Origin: Verrucosispora sp. WMMD573
GTDB taxonomy: Bacteria; Actinomycetota; Actinomycetes; Mycobacteriales; Micromonosporaceae
DNA: 64,000 nt
Direction of reading: 5' to 3'
Assembly: GCF_027497175.1 (NCBI RefSeq)
Contig: NZ_CP114901.1
Location: forward strand, 186,001-250,000
Notes under the pieces: model-generated
Told to the model about the DNA's origin: nothing
Databases searched by the model: none
Seen by the model: the letters and a program-made list of their open reading frames with translations, nothing else
In this document: in pieces, positions 1-7,975 of the stretch
Layout of the letters: each line of letters begins with the position of its first letter
Numbering within the stretch: the stretch's first letter is position 1
Made by a program: the position numbers and the translations under genes

Positions 1-2
1 AA

Positions 3-503
3 CTCGACGGCGGCGACGTCGACACCTCGGGGGCACTCTCCGCGCACTGGCGGGTGTATCGGGCCACAGCGGTGCACAACACCTTCGTCAACAACGTGTC
101 GAACATCGAGATCGGCGCCAACTACACCCTCGCGCCGGTCGACAGTGTCGTGGCCGACAACATTGTCGTCGGTTCTCAGGGCACCCTGATCAACGAGCTG
201 AAGACCCCCAGAAACATGACGTACGCCGGCAACATCGCCTGGCCGACCGGCTCGGCCAGCGTCGGTACGGCCGTCGGAGTTCGGACCGTCAATCCGCTCC
301 TGACCAAACAGGGTGAGGTGTACCGGATCGCCTCCGGCAGCCCCGCCGTCAACACCGCCACGGGCAACTACCCGTACCTGACGCATGACATGGACGGGCA
401 GCCGCGCAGCGGAACCGCCGACGTCGGGGCCGACGAGTTGTCCAGCGCTGCGGTTGATCGAAGCCCGCTCGACGCCGCGAGCGTGGGAACAAACGCGCCC
501 TGA
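3..503 (+). CDS. PL6-type polysaccharide lyase (alginate lyase/chondroitinase-B fold), 3' end
   Basis: The reading frame is open to the left edge, so only the last ~166 residues are present. The visible part has the repeated N/V-rich strands of a right-handed parallel beta-helix (NTFVNN, VVADNIVVG) and ends in a segment with an ITHDMDGQPR-like strand (LTHDMDGQPR) and DVGADE, a C-terminal motif common in secreted beta-helix polysaccharide lyases. Family knowledge: PL6 enzymes cleave alginate or dermatan sulfate by beta-elimination outside the cell. The PL7 genes nearby favour alginate. No catalytic residues are visible because they lie upstream, so family and substrate are inferred. It is transcribed toward the FAH gene, which lies on the opposite strand. 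Confidence 0.7.
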   Translation, partial: LDGGDVDTSGALSAHWRVYRATAVHNTFVNNVSNIEIGANYTLAPVDSVVADNIVVGSQGTLINELKTPRNMTYAGNIAWPTGSASVGTAVGVRTVNPLLTKQGEVYRIASGSPAVNTATGNYPYLTHDMDGQPRSGTADVGADELSSAAVDRSPLDAASVGTNAP

Positions 504-608
504 CCCGCAGAGAGCTCGGGCCGCCGCACGGCAGGTGCGGCGGCCCGACTCGCGATGTCAACGCATCGCCGGGTCCGCCCGCCCGACCACCATCGATCAG
601 GCTGGCGC

Positions 609-1460
609 TCAGGCGGCAGCGCGGCAGACCTGCCGCTGCTCTCCCAGCCCCTCGATACCGACCCGCACCACGTCGCCCTCCCGCAGAAACGGAAACCGGC
701 CGGACAGTGCGACCCCCTCCGGCGTACCGGTGTTGACCACATCGCCCGGCTCCAACACCAGGTACTGGCTCAGATACCACACCAGGTGCCGCACGTCGAA
801 GATCATGTCCTGGGTGGTGGACGCCTGCCGGGGTTGATCGTTGACGAAGCTCGTCACGCCCAACCGCTGGGGATCACCCACCTCGTCGGCAGTGACCAGC
901 CATGGGCCCAGCGGGTTGAACGCCTCGCAGCTCTTGCCCTTGACCCACTGGCCGCCGGAGTCACTCATCTGGAACTCACGCTCGGACAGATCGTTGGAGA
1001 CCGCATATCCGGCGATGACCTGATCGGCCTCGGCGGGTGATGCCAGGTATCGGGCCGGGCGACCGATGATCACCGCAAGCTCCGCCTCCCAGTCCGTCTT
1101 GGTCGCGCCCTTCGGGATGACGATGTCGTCGTACGGGCCGACGACCGTGTTGGACGCCTTGAGGAAGACGACGGGCTCGGCCGGCGGTGCGACGCCGGAC
1201 TCCGCAGCGTGCCGGGCGTAGTTCAGCCCGATGCACGCGACCGTGCCGGGCCTGGCGATCGGTGCACCCACCCGCATGCCGGTGACATCGATCTCCGGCA
1301 GCTCCCCTGCCGACCAGGCATCCCGCGCCTGCTCGAAGCCCCCGCCGGCGAGGAAAGCGCCATCGATGTCCGTTGCGATGCCCGTCAGGTCGAAATGACG
1401 GCCGTCGGCGAACAGGACAGGCTGCTCACCGCCCCGTGGACCGACTCGCATGAACCTCAT
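609..1460 (-). CDS. Fumarylacetoacetate hydrolase (FAH) family protein
   Basis: Protein of 283 aa, cytoplasmic, no signal peptide. The FAH fold is shown by GLNYARHAAESG, a metal-binding DWEAELAVIIG strand, KSCEAFNPLGPWL and NTGTPEGVA near the C-terminus. Family members hydrolyse or decarboxylate beta-keto or diketo acids with Mg2+. This arrangement resembles ureidoglycolate lyase and 2,4-diketo-3-deoxy-sugar-acid hydrolases. Next to uronate-releasing lyases a role in sugar-acid breakdown is plausible but not shown. The ATG at 1460 has AGAGGA upstream; a second in-frame ATG lies nine bases in. An operator-like sequence at 1550-1564 is nearly identical to one upstream of the PL7-like gene. Confidence 0.88.
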   Translation of the reverse strand: MRFMRVGPRGGEQPVLFADGRHFDLTGIATDIDGAFLAGGGFEQARDAWSAGELPEIDVTGMRVGAPIARPGTVACIGLNYARHAAESGVAPPAEPVVFLKASNTVVGPYDDIVIPKGATKTDWEAELAVIIGRPARYLASPAEADQVIAGYAVSNDLSEREFQMSDSGGQWVKGKSCEAFNPLGPWLVTADEVGDPQRLGVTSFVNDQPRQASTTQDMIFDVRHLVWYLSQYLVLEPGDVVNTGTPEGVALSGRFPFLREGDVVRVGIEGLGEQRQVCRAAA

Positions 1461-1549
1461 GTCTCAACGTCCTCTCGGCGTCTGATCCGCAGGCAGAGAC
1501 CCTCACGTACCCGCCTGCTCCGGCCCCGCCTTGTCAGAGCCCGAACCTA

Positions 1550-1564
1550 GTAAATCGATGCACT
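1550..1564 (-). promoter_or_regulatory. Candidate operator shared with the PL7-like lyase gene
   Basis: GTAAATCGATGCACT on the plus strand, about 90 bp upstream of the FAH start. Its reverse complement matches 4579-4593 at 14 of 15 positions. The central ATCGAT has the CG centre typical of LacI-family operators. The regulator is unknown. Confidence 0.4.
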
Positions 1565-1648
1565 CGCGATCTTGATCGAAGATACAACCGGGTCGGCAGT
1601 CTGTCAATTGGCCGCGTTTACAACCTGCGTCCATGCCGAACCGCGCCA

Positions 1649-1695
1649 GACAGGAAAGGTCGGGGCCCCCACCACCGGAGACCCCGACCCCTGTC
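1649..1695 (-). terminator. Terminator hairpin of the PL7 lyase gene
   Basis: Two nested inverted repeats, GACAG/CTGTC outside and GGTCGGGG/CCCCGACC inside, begin 4 bp beyond the stop codon of the minus-strand PL7 gene. Tail is not U-rich, as is usual in actinomycetes. Confidence 0.6.
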
Positions 1696-1698
1696 TTG

Positions 1699-2469
1699 TC
1701 AGGAATGCGTGACGAGCAACTTGTACATGCTCACCTGACCGTAGTTGGAACTGCTACACGGAGATGAGTTGCCGCAGTTGGCCTGGGTATAGGCACCGGC
1801 TTTGAAGTAGTTGCCCGACGCGCTGTGTGAGATGGTCGTCTGAAGCACGCCGTTGTAGTAAACCTTGATCTGGCCACCGCTGACGACGAACTTGCCCTCG
1901 AAGACCGTGTTCAACTTGTAGCCACTGGTCACCAGCTTGTGGTGGGTGGTGTTGCCCTTGGTGATGTAGAGACTGCTCCCTTCCAGACGGAAGACGGTGA
2001 CGTCGTCATCGCCGTCGTGGATCTGGGCCCCGACGACGTGGGCCTTGTCGTTCGGGAGTTTGTTGAACGCCAGCCTGAAGGTCATGGTGTGCGTGCCCGA
2101 GGTTGCCGACCACGACGCGTTGGTGGTGCCGTTGTTGGCCATCTCCCGCAGCTCGGAGCGGGCGTAGCTGGAGTTGGGCGTGGTCACACCGTTGACCGGC
2201 GACCGGAACCGCACGCCGGTACAGGCGGCGTTGACCATGAACCACGGGTTGGACGAGTAGGTCGCCAGGGCGGGCTGTTTTATTTCGGTCGGCGACCCCG
2301 CAGATCCTGTCGGCAGGGTCACCTTCCAGTTCTTCAGATTGAGTTGCTGAGCAGGATAGTCGCACGGAGCAGCGGCCGCGGCGACGCCCTGCCCAACGAC
2401 GGGGGTGGCCAGGATCGCCATGGTTGCCAACAGCGGGATTGCGAGTCTGCGTTCACCGAAGAGTTTCAT
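1699..2469 (-). CDS. Polysaccharide lyase family 7, secreted alginate lyase
   Basis: Protein of 256 aa from the chosen start. An N-terminal signal peptide (MKLFGERRLAIPLLA then AVAAAAAP-like Ala run) is followed by one PL7 jelly-roll domain. The three PL7 signature regions are present: RSELRE, QIHDG and YFKAGAYTQ; they hold the Arg, Gln/His and Tyr of the active site. In PL7, QIH at the second region is associated with polyguluronate or mixed-block cleavage and QVH with polymannuronate, so G-preference is predicted. The ATG at 2469 is chosen because it begins a normal signal peptide; an upstream GTG at 2508 would add 13 hydrophilic residues. Extracellular endolytic depolymerisation is expected. 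Confidence 0.92.
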   Translation of the reverse strand: MKLFGERRLAIPLLATMAILATPVVGQGVAAAAAPCDYPAQQLNLKNWKVTLPTGSAGSPTEIKQPALATYSSNPWFMVNAACTGVRFRSPVNGVTTPNSSYARSELREMANNGTTNASWSATSGTHTMTFRLAFNKLPNDKAHVVGAQIHDGDDDVTVFRLEGSSLYITKGNTTHHKLVTSGYKLNTVFEGKFVVSGGQIKVYYNGVLQTTISHSASGNYFKAGAYTQANCGNSSPCSSSNYGQVSMYKLLVTHS

Positions 2470-2883
2470 GACAGGGTAATGCCTCTCGTGAATGGTGATG
2501 GTCGGCACTCATCGCGCATTGAATCGACGACCAAGTCCGTCGCGCTATTGCGTAGCGGCCCTTCGACGGATTGTTCATAGTTGTGAACTGCGCGGCACCG
2601 GTGCCGAGCGAGAATAGAAGACATTATTAGTCACGTCAATGCTCGATTGCTCCGAACCCGGCATCCAGACGACTAGGCCCGGTCCGAGTCCCAAGAGCGG
2701 TCCGGCACCGCCGTCGAACCGTAGTAGGCGCCCTCGGTTGCCCCGCCCTGTCCGGCGACTCGCCTGTGCGTAACCCGGACCTGTTGCCCGTGTTCGACCT
2801 GCCCAACGCTGCTTCGTTCGGTCACCCGGGCAGACCAGGACGAGCCGTTGACCGGCGTGTCCCGCTCACACGGGCCGCCTCAC
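2470..2883. other. Non-coding stretch upstream of the PL7 lyase
   Basis: No supported gene on either strand. The sequence between about 2575 and 2660 is clearly richer in A+T than its surroundings and should contain the promoter of the minus-strand PL7 gene. A good match to the 1550/4579 operator was not found; CAATGCTCGATTG near 2638 is only a distant resemblance. Confidence 0.5.
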
Positions 2884-2921
2884 GTCGGTGGGGACGGGAT
2901 AGCAATCCCGTCCCCACCGAC
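2884..2921 (-). terminator. Terminator hairpin of the PL7-like lyase gene
   Basis: A perfect 17-bp inverted repeat (arm begins GTCGGTGGGGAC) with a 4-nt loop, about 90 bp beyond the stop codon of the minus-strand gene ending at 3012. Confidence 0.65.
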
Positions 2922-3011
2922 TGCCTTCATTTGCGTGGCTACTCGCGAGTCGAGTTCTGCGACCAGCCGCTGTGCATGCACGATGACATGCTCAAGACTC
3001 GCGCAGGTGCG

Positions 3012-4358
3012 CTACTGGAGCGGGCCGCCCTCGTGCACCACGTTACGGAAGGTGACCCGGGCCCGGTCGATGTTGGAATCGGCGAAGTACTCCCGCCAGA
3101 GCACCTCTGCCTCCTCCGGGGTGCTGGCCTCGCCGTACGGCTCCCATCCCGGATACTCGCAGTTCAGAGCGTTGGTGACGTTGCAGCCACTCTCGGCGTC
3201 CTGGGCTTGCACATAGCTGCCGAACTTCATGTACGACGCAGCAGAGTCCTGCATGTCGTACGTGAAGCTCACGGAGTTGCGACCGACGGTCGAGTTGACC
3301 GTGATCACACCGTGGTCGTTGATGAGCTCGTACCTGATCGACTTTCCGCTCCTGATGGTGCCGAGGTCAAAGATCTTTTCGTTGATCTCGCCATCACCAC
3401 TTACGAAGCCCGGGATCTGGACACGAACGTACACGTCGAACACACCGTTGCTGGGTACGCCCTCAAGCAGCGGGTAATCGTCGATCGTGAAGTTCTCCTC
3501 GCCCTCGCCCTTGAAGATTCCGAGCGGGCTGGAGTCCTGAACGTAGAGTTTGACCTGGGTGGCGAAGCCTGCGCCGCTGCCGGCGTGAATCTGGTGCGCG
3601 ATCAGCTTGACGCCGTCGTCGAGGTCGAAGGTGATGTCGGCCGAGAAGGACTCGTAGATCTCGTCCGATGCCGCCCTGGCAGCTTGCGGTGTCTTCAGCT
3701 CGTCACGCGGTCCCCCACCGCTGCCGGTCACAGTGAACTGTTCCAGACCGTCGAAGCGCAAGACGTAAGGGTCGCGGGACCGGATGTAGTCGCCCGCTTC
3801 CGAGTCATCCCAGACAGCGGGATCGAAGCCGACGCTCGGCGACTGAGTCGGCGTGGGCGTCGGGGTAGGCACCGAACCGCCGATCTTCAGGGTGAAATCG
3901 TCGAACCGGCTGGTTTTGCCGCCGTAGGCGGCGAAGATCTCGACGAATTCGGCGGTCCCGGAGTTGAACTCGACGCTGACCTGTTCGAAGTCACGGCCAC
4001 CGCCGGTGGTGGTGGTGTCGTCGCCATCGACGGTGACACCGATGACTCCCCTGCCACGGATGTAGGCCGTCAGGGTGTAGTCAGTGCCGGGCCGCACGGC
4101 GACTTCCTGCCGAACCTGCCCTCTTCTACCTTCGATTTTCGCGGAGTGGTCACCGGAGTTCCCGATGTCGGAAAGCGCGACGTCGTCTGCCCGGACAATC
4201 TCCCAGCCGTCGAAGTAGCCCTGCTCGAAGCCGGGGTTGTCCAGAGTGACGGTGTCGGCGCTTGCCGAGGTGGCGATGGCACCGAATGCGGCCGTAGCGA
4301 TCATGCCGATGACAGTTGCGCGCGCTACGGATAGCGCTCGCCTTCGCGGTGCTCTCAC
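3012..4358 (-). CDS. Secreted PL7-like lyase with N-terminal carbohydrate-binding module
   Basis: Protein of 448 aa. Order: signal peptide (VIGMIATAAFGAIATSASA), a CBM4/9-like beta-sandwich (about residues 35-145, beginning VTLDNPGFEQGYFDGW), a P-T linker (PTPTPTPTQSP), then a PL7-type catalytic domain with RDELKTPQ, HQIHAG and YMKFGSYVQAQ standing for the three PL7 active-site regions. The motifs are more divergent than in the neighbouring PL7 enzyme and substrate could be another polyuronate (PL20-like glucuronan lyases share the fold). The GTG at 4358 is chosen because AAGGGA lies 8 nt upstream; a GTG at 4424 would add 22 residues lacking a ribosome site. Operator-like sequence at 4579-4593. 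Confidence 0.82.
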   Translation of the reverse strand: MRAPRRRALSVARATVIGMIATAAFGAIATSASADTVTLDNPGFEQGYFDGWEIVRADDVALSDIGNSGDHSAKIEGRRGQVRQEVAVRPGTDYTLTAYIRGRGVIGVTVDGDDTTTTGGGRDFEQVSVEFNSGTAEFVEIFAAYGGKTSRFDDFTLKIGGSVPTPTPTPTQSPSVGFDPAVWDDSEAGDYIRSRDPYVLRFDGLEQFTVTGSGGGPRDELKTPQAARAASDEIYESFSADITFDLDDGVKLIAHQIHAGSGAGFATQVKLYVQDSSPLGIFKGEGEENFTIDDYPLLEGVPSNGVFDVYVRVQIPGFVSGDGEINEKIFDLGTIRSGKSIRYELINDHGVITVNSTVGRNSVSFTYDMQDSAASYMKFGSYVQAQDAESGCNVTNALNCEYPGWEPYGEASTPEEAEVLWREYFADSNIDRARVTFRNVVHEGGPLQ

Positions 4359-5164
4359 GGGGTGGTTCCCTTCTGCTGTGGCGTGGTGTGGTGGAAGTTC
4401 GGCGACGTCGGGAGTCCGGGCCACCGCTGACCCAGGCCCTGGACCCGGATCGCGATCGGCGATGCATCTCGCTCCGGCGAGGCGGCGGAGTGCAGCGGGG
4501 CCGGTGACGAAGGGCCCCCGGAGCCAGCTCCCGTGCGCGGACGTGCAGCGGACAACACTTCATGTCGTACGGCTCCGCAGTGTATCGATTTACCGTCGCC
4601 GAGGTTTCACGTTATCAGCGATCATGGATGCTTTGCAATGGGTGGCAGTGGGACTGGCCTACCTTGGGCTCTACGACAGGTCGACGAGCCCGGCTACTCA
4701 GAGGCGAGCGGGCATGCTCAGGCCGCTGATTTGGATAGTGAATCGATGCAAGCTTGCCTTAACACGAGGAGTTTCTACTCGGCCTTTCGCCCTGGGTGCC
4801 GCGGGGTTGCGCACAAACTTGGGCAGCAACGGCTCACCGACCCGACGCGACGCCAGCCCGGACTTCACCACCGACGAAATGCTCGAGCAGCAGCACGGAC
4901 AGTAACGGCCGCTCGACAGGGGGCCGACCACGAGGTCCTCATCGCCCCTACCAGGGGTGGCAACTTGGGTTAGAAGGCAGAGCTGGAGAAGCTGAGCCGG
5001 CTCGGCACCCTCATCGCCCCCACCAAGTTACGGGCCTTCCACTAGAGCCACCAGTGAGCCCGGTGTGAGCCCGGACGGCCTAGCAGCCGGCGCTCTCGAA
5101 CACTATGGACTGGCATCCCCAGGGGTATCTAGCTGGACAGACAGATTCCCCTGCGGACTGCTAC
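4359..5164. other. Gene-free region between lyase cluster and tRNA remnant
   Basis: About 800 bases without a recognisable gene. Open frames here have no family features and overlap on both strands. Base composition between about 4560 and 4900 is less G+C-rich than the genes around it. It holds the candidate operator at 4579-4593 and the promoter of the PL7-like gene. Position beside a tRNA 3'-half fragment suggests scar DNA left by insertion or loss of an integrated element; no integrase or transposase is visible. Confidence 0.45.
4579..4593 (+). promoter_or_regulatory. Candidate operator upstream of the PL7-like lyase
   Basis: AGTGTATCGATTTAC, reverse complement of the site at 1550-1564 except for one base. 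About 220 bp upstream of the lyase start. TGTATCGAT recurs at 7708-7716 just upstream of the sugar dehydrogenase gene. Confidence 0.4.
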
Positions 5165-5191
5165 GCACCCGAGATCACGAGTCGGATCCAG

Positions 5192-5235
5192 CTTCTAATC
5201 CCAAGGCCGCAGGTTCGAATCCTGCCGGGCGCGCA
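5192..5235 (+). pseudogene. 3' half of tRNA-Arg(TCT)-like sequence, probable attachment-site remnant
   Basis: The sequence runs from an anticodon loop CTTCTAA (anticodon TCT) through AAGG, a perfect T arm (GCAGG-TTCGAAT-CCTGC), and an acceptor 3' strand CGGGCGC followed by GCA. Upstream, GCACCCG at 5165-5171 would nearly match the acceptor, but the anticodon stem does not pair, and the distance is too short by several bases for a full cloverleaf, so this is not a working tRNA. A copy starting exactly at the anticodon loop is what tyrosine integrases leave as attL or attR. The intact gene is not in the window. Confidence 0.6.
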
Positions 5236-6001
5236 GGCAATCCTCGGTTGAGGAGTTGCGTTGGTGCAGAAGATCGAGCAGGCCGTGGCCGTCCTCGGTG
5301 TGGGCGTCCGGCCGCAGGTCGGGGTGGGACGGCTCCCGGTCGGTGCGAGGTGAGCGCATCAGGATCGCGGCACCGGCACCGGCCCGACGAGCGCAGGCCA
5401 CGTCGCGGTGCGCGCTGTCGCCGACGAACCAGCAGTCGCCGATCGGTACACCGACGGCGTCCGCCGCCAACCAGGCCAGGCGGGGATTGGGCTTGCGGAG
5501 CCCGGCCTCGTCGCTGTAGAACTCGGCCACGAACAGGTCGGACAGCCCGGCTGCGGCGAGGAAGTCCCGATGCGCCGCCCCACAGAGCGCGTTGCTGACC
5601 ACAGCCATCGGCAGACCCGCATCGGTCGCGGCCCGCAACGCCTCCGGAATCCCCGGACGGACCTGCCACTCCGGTCGCCACGCCCACGCGTACGCCAGCG
5701 GTGTCGCCATTTCCTCGACCGCCGTGCGGGCCGCTTCGGGCCAGGTACCGGTGACGAAGTTTGCCCACACCTGCGCGTGTGGCAGCTCGACCGGATCATC
5801 CGAGCGGCCGACGTCGTCGCGCCACCGCGCGTAGGTCCGGCCGCCCTCGGTCAGGTCGGCGGCGATCTGCTCGGCCGACACGGTGCCGCCGATCAGGTCG
5901 AGCAGCCGGTGCACCAGTTCCGGTGGTGCCGATGGCTGTCGTGGAGCGTCGGCCAGGACACCGCCGAAGTCCAACAGGAGCGCACGAGGTGATCGCAGCA
6001 C
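5195..6001 (-). CDS. HAD-superfamily hydrolase with tRNA-antisense C-terminal tail
   Basis: Protein of 268 aa. HAD motifs: motif I LLLDFGGVLAD (first Asp kept, second Asp replaced by Gly), motif II VVSNA, motif III Lys in LRKPNPR, motif IV FVGDSAHRD. The motif I pattern is known in HAD phosphatases related to epoxide-hydrolase N-domains. Substrate unknown. The last residues, ARQDSNLRPWD, are read from the antisense strand of the tRNA-Arg fragment, and the TAG stop lies across its anticodon loop. The native C-terminus was therefore probably replaced or extended. The GTG at 6001 has GGGGAGG 8 nt upstream; the open frame continues far upstream but is antisense to the dehydrogenase gene. Confidence 0.82.
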   Translation of the reverse strand: MLRSPRALLLDFGGVLADAPRQPSAPPELVHRLLDLIGGTVSAEQIAADLTEGGRTYARWRDDVGRSDDPVELPHAQVWANFVTGTWPEAARTAVEEMATPLAYAWAWRPEWQVRPGIPEALRAATDAGLPMAVVSNALCGAAHRDFLAAAGLSDLFVAEFYSDEAGLRKPNPRLAWLAADAVGVPIGDCWFVGDSAHRDVACARRAGAGAAILMRSPRTDREPSHPDLRPDAHTEDGHGLLDLLHQRNSSTEDCLRARQDSNLRPWD

Positions 6002-6067
6002 GCCGCCATCCTCCCCTCTCCGCACCCCCACCGCGAACCGACCAGCCCCACCAGGTTGCGTCACCGT

Positions 6068-6116
6068 CAATCTTGGACAGTTTCCGTTAGCGAAGAACGG
6101 AAACTGTCCAAGATTG
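6068..6116. repeat. Perfect 21-bp inverted repeat, 7-nt loop
   Basis: Arms 6068-6088 and 6096-6116 are exact reverse complements (arm begins CAATCTTGGACAG), loop AGCGAAG. The arms are unusually A/T-rich for this genome. It lies 40 bp past the stop of the minus-strand dehydrogenase gene and may terminate it; it may equally be a dispersed palindromic element. Confidence 0.75.
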
Positions 6117-6156
6117 GCTCGGTCTGACACCAGGTGCGGCCGGGGAATGCCGGTGG

Positions 6157-7695
6157 TCAGGTGGGTTGGCAGGGGGTGCCGTTGAGCTGGAAGTCGGTGG
6201 GGCGGTCGTTGGTGCCGGTATAGGTGGCCTGGAAGCCGAAGCTCACCGTGCCGTTGGTTGGCAAGCTGCCGTTCCAGGCGGCGTTGCGTGCGGTCACGTT
6301 CCTTCCGGACTGTGTGACCTGCGCGTTCCACGCGTTGGTGACCTGCTGGTTGCCGCTGAACGACCAGGTCACGGTCCAGCCGGTCAGACCGGCACCGCGA
6401 TTGGTGACCCGTACGTCCGCGGTGAAGCCGGTGTTCCACTGGTTGGCCGTCCAGCTCACCGTGCAGGAAGCCGGCCCGGTGGTCGGTGGCGGCGTGGTGG
6501 GAGGGGGCGTGGTCGGCGGCGGCGTCGTCGGAGGGGGTGTGGTCGGTGGGGGTGTCGTGGGAGGGGGCGTGGTGGCGTCGCGGGGCGGGAAGCGGAGGAT
6601 GCGGTCGTCGGTGGCGGCCGGGGTGCCTCGGCCGTCCCGGTTGCTGGTGGTGACCCAGAGCCACCCGTCCGGGCCGTACTCGACGGTGCGCAGCCGCCCG
6701 TAGCTGCCCGCCAATTCGGCGGTGGGGGTGCCGACGCCGCCGGACCCGTTCAACGGCACGTTCCACAGGCGGTTGCCGCGCAGGCTGGCCACGAAGAGCC
6801 GGTTCCCGGCGATGGTCGCGCCGCTCGGTGACGCCTCAGCCGGGGTCCAGGTGAGCAGCGGGTCCCGGAAGCGGGGATCGTTGGCCCTTCCCTCCACGGT
6901 GGGCCAACCGTAGTTGCCGCCGGCGACGATCAGGTTGATCTCGTCCCAGGTGTTCTGACCGAACTCGGTGGCGTACAACCGGCCCTGGGCGTCCCAGGCC
7001 AGTCCCTGCACGTGGCGGTGGCCGAGGCTGTAGACCGGCGACCCGACGATCGGGTTGTCTGACGGAACGGTGCCGTCGGGCCGGATCCGCAGGATTTTTC
7101 CGTTGCGGCTCTGCGGGTCCTGCGCCGAGGCGGTCTGTCCGGCGTCACCGACGCCGACGTAGAGCATCCCGTCCGGTCCGAACGCGATCCGGCCGCCGTT
7201 GTGGATGACCGCGCGGTTCAGCCCGGTGAGGATCGGCTGCTGGGTCTGCGGTGCGGTGAGCCGGAACCGGGCGATCCGGTTGTCGGTCGCGGTGGTGAAG
7301 TAGACGTAGATCCAGCCGTCCTGGGCGTAGGTTGGCGACACGGCGAGGCCGAGCAGGCCACCCTCGCTGACCGGAGTCACACCGGAGATGGTGACCACGG
7401 GCTCCGGCGACTGGCCCGGCCGGACCCGCACCACCTGCCCGGTGGGTCGCTGGGCGACCAGGGCGCTGCCGTCGGGCAGGAAGTCCATGCCCCACGGCAC
7501 CTGGAGACCGGTGGCGGCCGTCTCGGGCCGGGAGAAGTCGAAGTCGCCGACGGCGAGCAGCGCTGGTGGCGCGTCGTTGCGGGCACCGGACGGACGTTCG
7601 GCGCTCGGGACCGCGCCGGCCAAGCCGGCGAGGCCGACGCTGCCGACGACCAGACCGGCGGTGAGTACGGTCCCGACTGCGAGTCGGATCTTCAT
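6157..7695 (-). CDS. Secreted glucose/sorbosone-dehydrogenase-type beta-propeller with CBM2
   Basis: Protein of 512 aa. Signal peptide (about residues 1-28), then a PQQ-dependent sugar dehydrogenase-like propeller (about 50-370: [67 protein letters not shown]), a PPPTT-repeat linker, and a C-terminal CBM2 (about 410-512: [22 protein letters not shown]). Enzymes of this type oxidise aldose sugars outside the cell with PQQ. The CBM2 should hold it on cellulose, xylan or chitin. Electron acceptor unknown; PQQ synthesis genes are not in the window. ATG at 7695 starts the signal peptide, with AGGGGGTGGC upstream. Confidence 0.9.
   Translation of the reverse strand: MKIRLAVGTVLTAGLVVGSVGLAGLAGAVPSAERPSGARNDAPPALLAVGDFDFSRPETAATGLQVPWGMDFLPDGSALVAQRPTGQVVRVRPGQSPEPVVTISGVTPVSEGGLLGLAVSPTYAQDGWIYVYFTTATDNRIARFRLTAPQTQQPILTGLNRAVIHNGGRIAFGPDGMLYVGVGDAGQTASAQDPQSRNGKILRIRPDGTVPSDNPIVGSPVYSLGHRHVQGLAWDAQGRLYATEFGQNTWDEINLIVAGGNYGWPTVEGRANDPRFRDPLLTWTPAEASPSGATIAGNRLFVASLRGNRLWNVPLNGSGGVGTPTAELAGSYGRLRTVEYGPDGWLWVTTSNRDGRGTPAATDDRILRFPPRDATTPPPTTPPPTTPPPTTPPPTTPPPTTPPPTTGPASCTVSWTANQWNTGFTADVRVTNRGAGLTGWTVTWSFSGNQQVTNAWNAQVTQSGRNVTARNAAWNGSLPTNGTVSFGFQATYTGTNDRPTDFQLNGTPCQPT
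6481..6573 (-). repeat. Tandem repeat encoding PPPTT linker
   Basis: Imperfect 15-bp repeat units (GGTGGG/GGCGTC pattern) inside the dehydrogenase gene encode about six Pro-Pro-Pro-Thr-Thr units joining the propeller to CBM2. A matching linker occurs in the GH6 gene at the right edge. Confidence 0.85.
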
Positions 7696-7962
7696 GCCAC
7701 CCCCTCATGTATCGATGTCGGTGAATTTATCATGTCACACCGAACACGCGCGTACCCGCGTCCGCCGGACCCCGTCGTCGGCAGAGCCGTTGGGACAGGG
7801 GCCAGGTTCGACGTCTGCTGGAGGACCTGCCCGACCCGGCCGACCACCCGACGATCCGGCTCGATCCGCCCGAGCAGGCCGAGTAGGCCGAGCAGGCCGA
7901 GCCGCCGCGTTGACTGCCACCGCACCACCGGATATCGGTGGTCCGCACCGCGCCCCCGACCT

Positions 7963-7968
7963 TATGGT
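7963..7968 (+). promoter_or_regulatory. -10 element for leaderless GNAT gene
   Basis: TATGGT fits the actinobacterial TANNNT -10. Seven bases separate it from the ATG at 7976, so transcription would begin on the start codon. Confidence 0.5.
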
Positions 7969-7975
7969 CGCCGCC

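Noticed and set aside
2766..4334. A 522-codon plus-strand open frame
   Set aside because: Antisense to the PL7-like lyase gene; no family features.
4905..5045. Integrase or transposase remnant beside the tRNA fragment
   Set aside because: A 23-codon fragment (AELEKLSRLGTLIAPTKLRAFH) ends here but is too short and matches no recombinase motif I can name.
5165..5235. Intact tRNA-Arg gene
   Set aside because: The anticodon stem does not pair and the span is about five bases short; only the 3' half is credible.
6481..6573. CRISPR-like or mobile repeat array
   Set aside because: In-frame 15-bp codon repeats for a PPPTT protein linker; the same applies to 63661-63777.
6002..6766. Upstream extension of the HAD hydrolase frame
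   Set aside because: Runs antisense through the dehydrogenase linker and CBM2, giving His/Arg-rich nonsense; a ribosome site supports GTG 6001.
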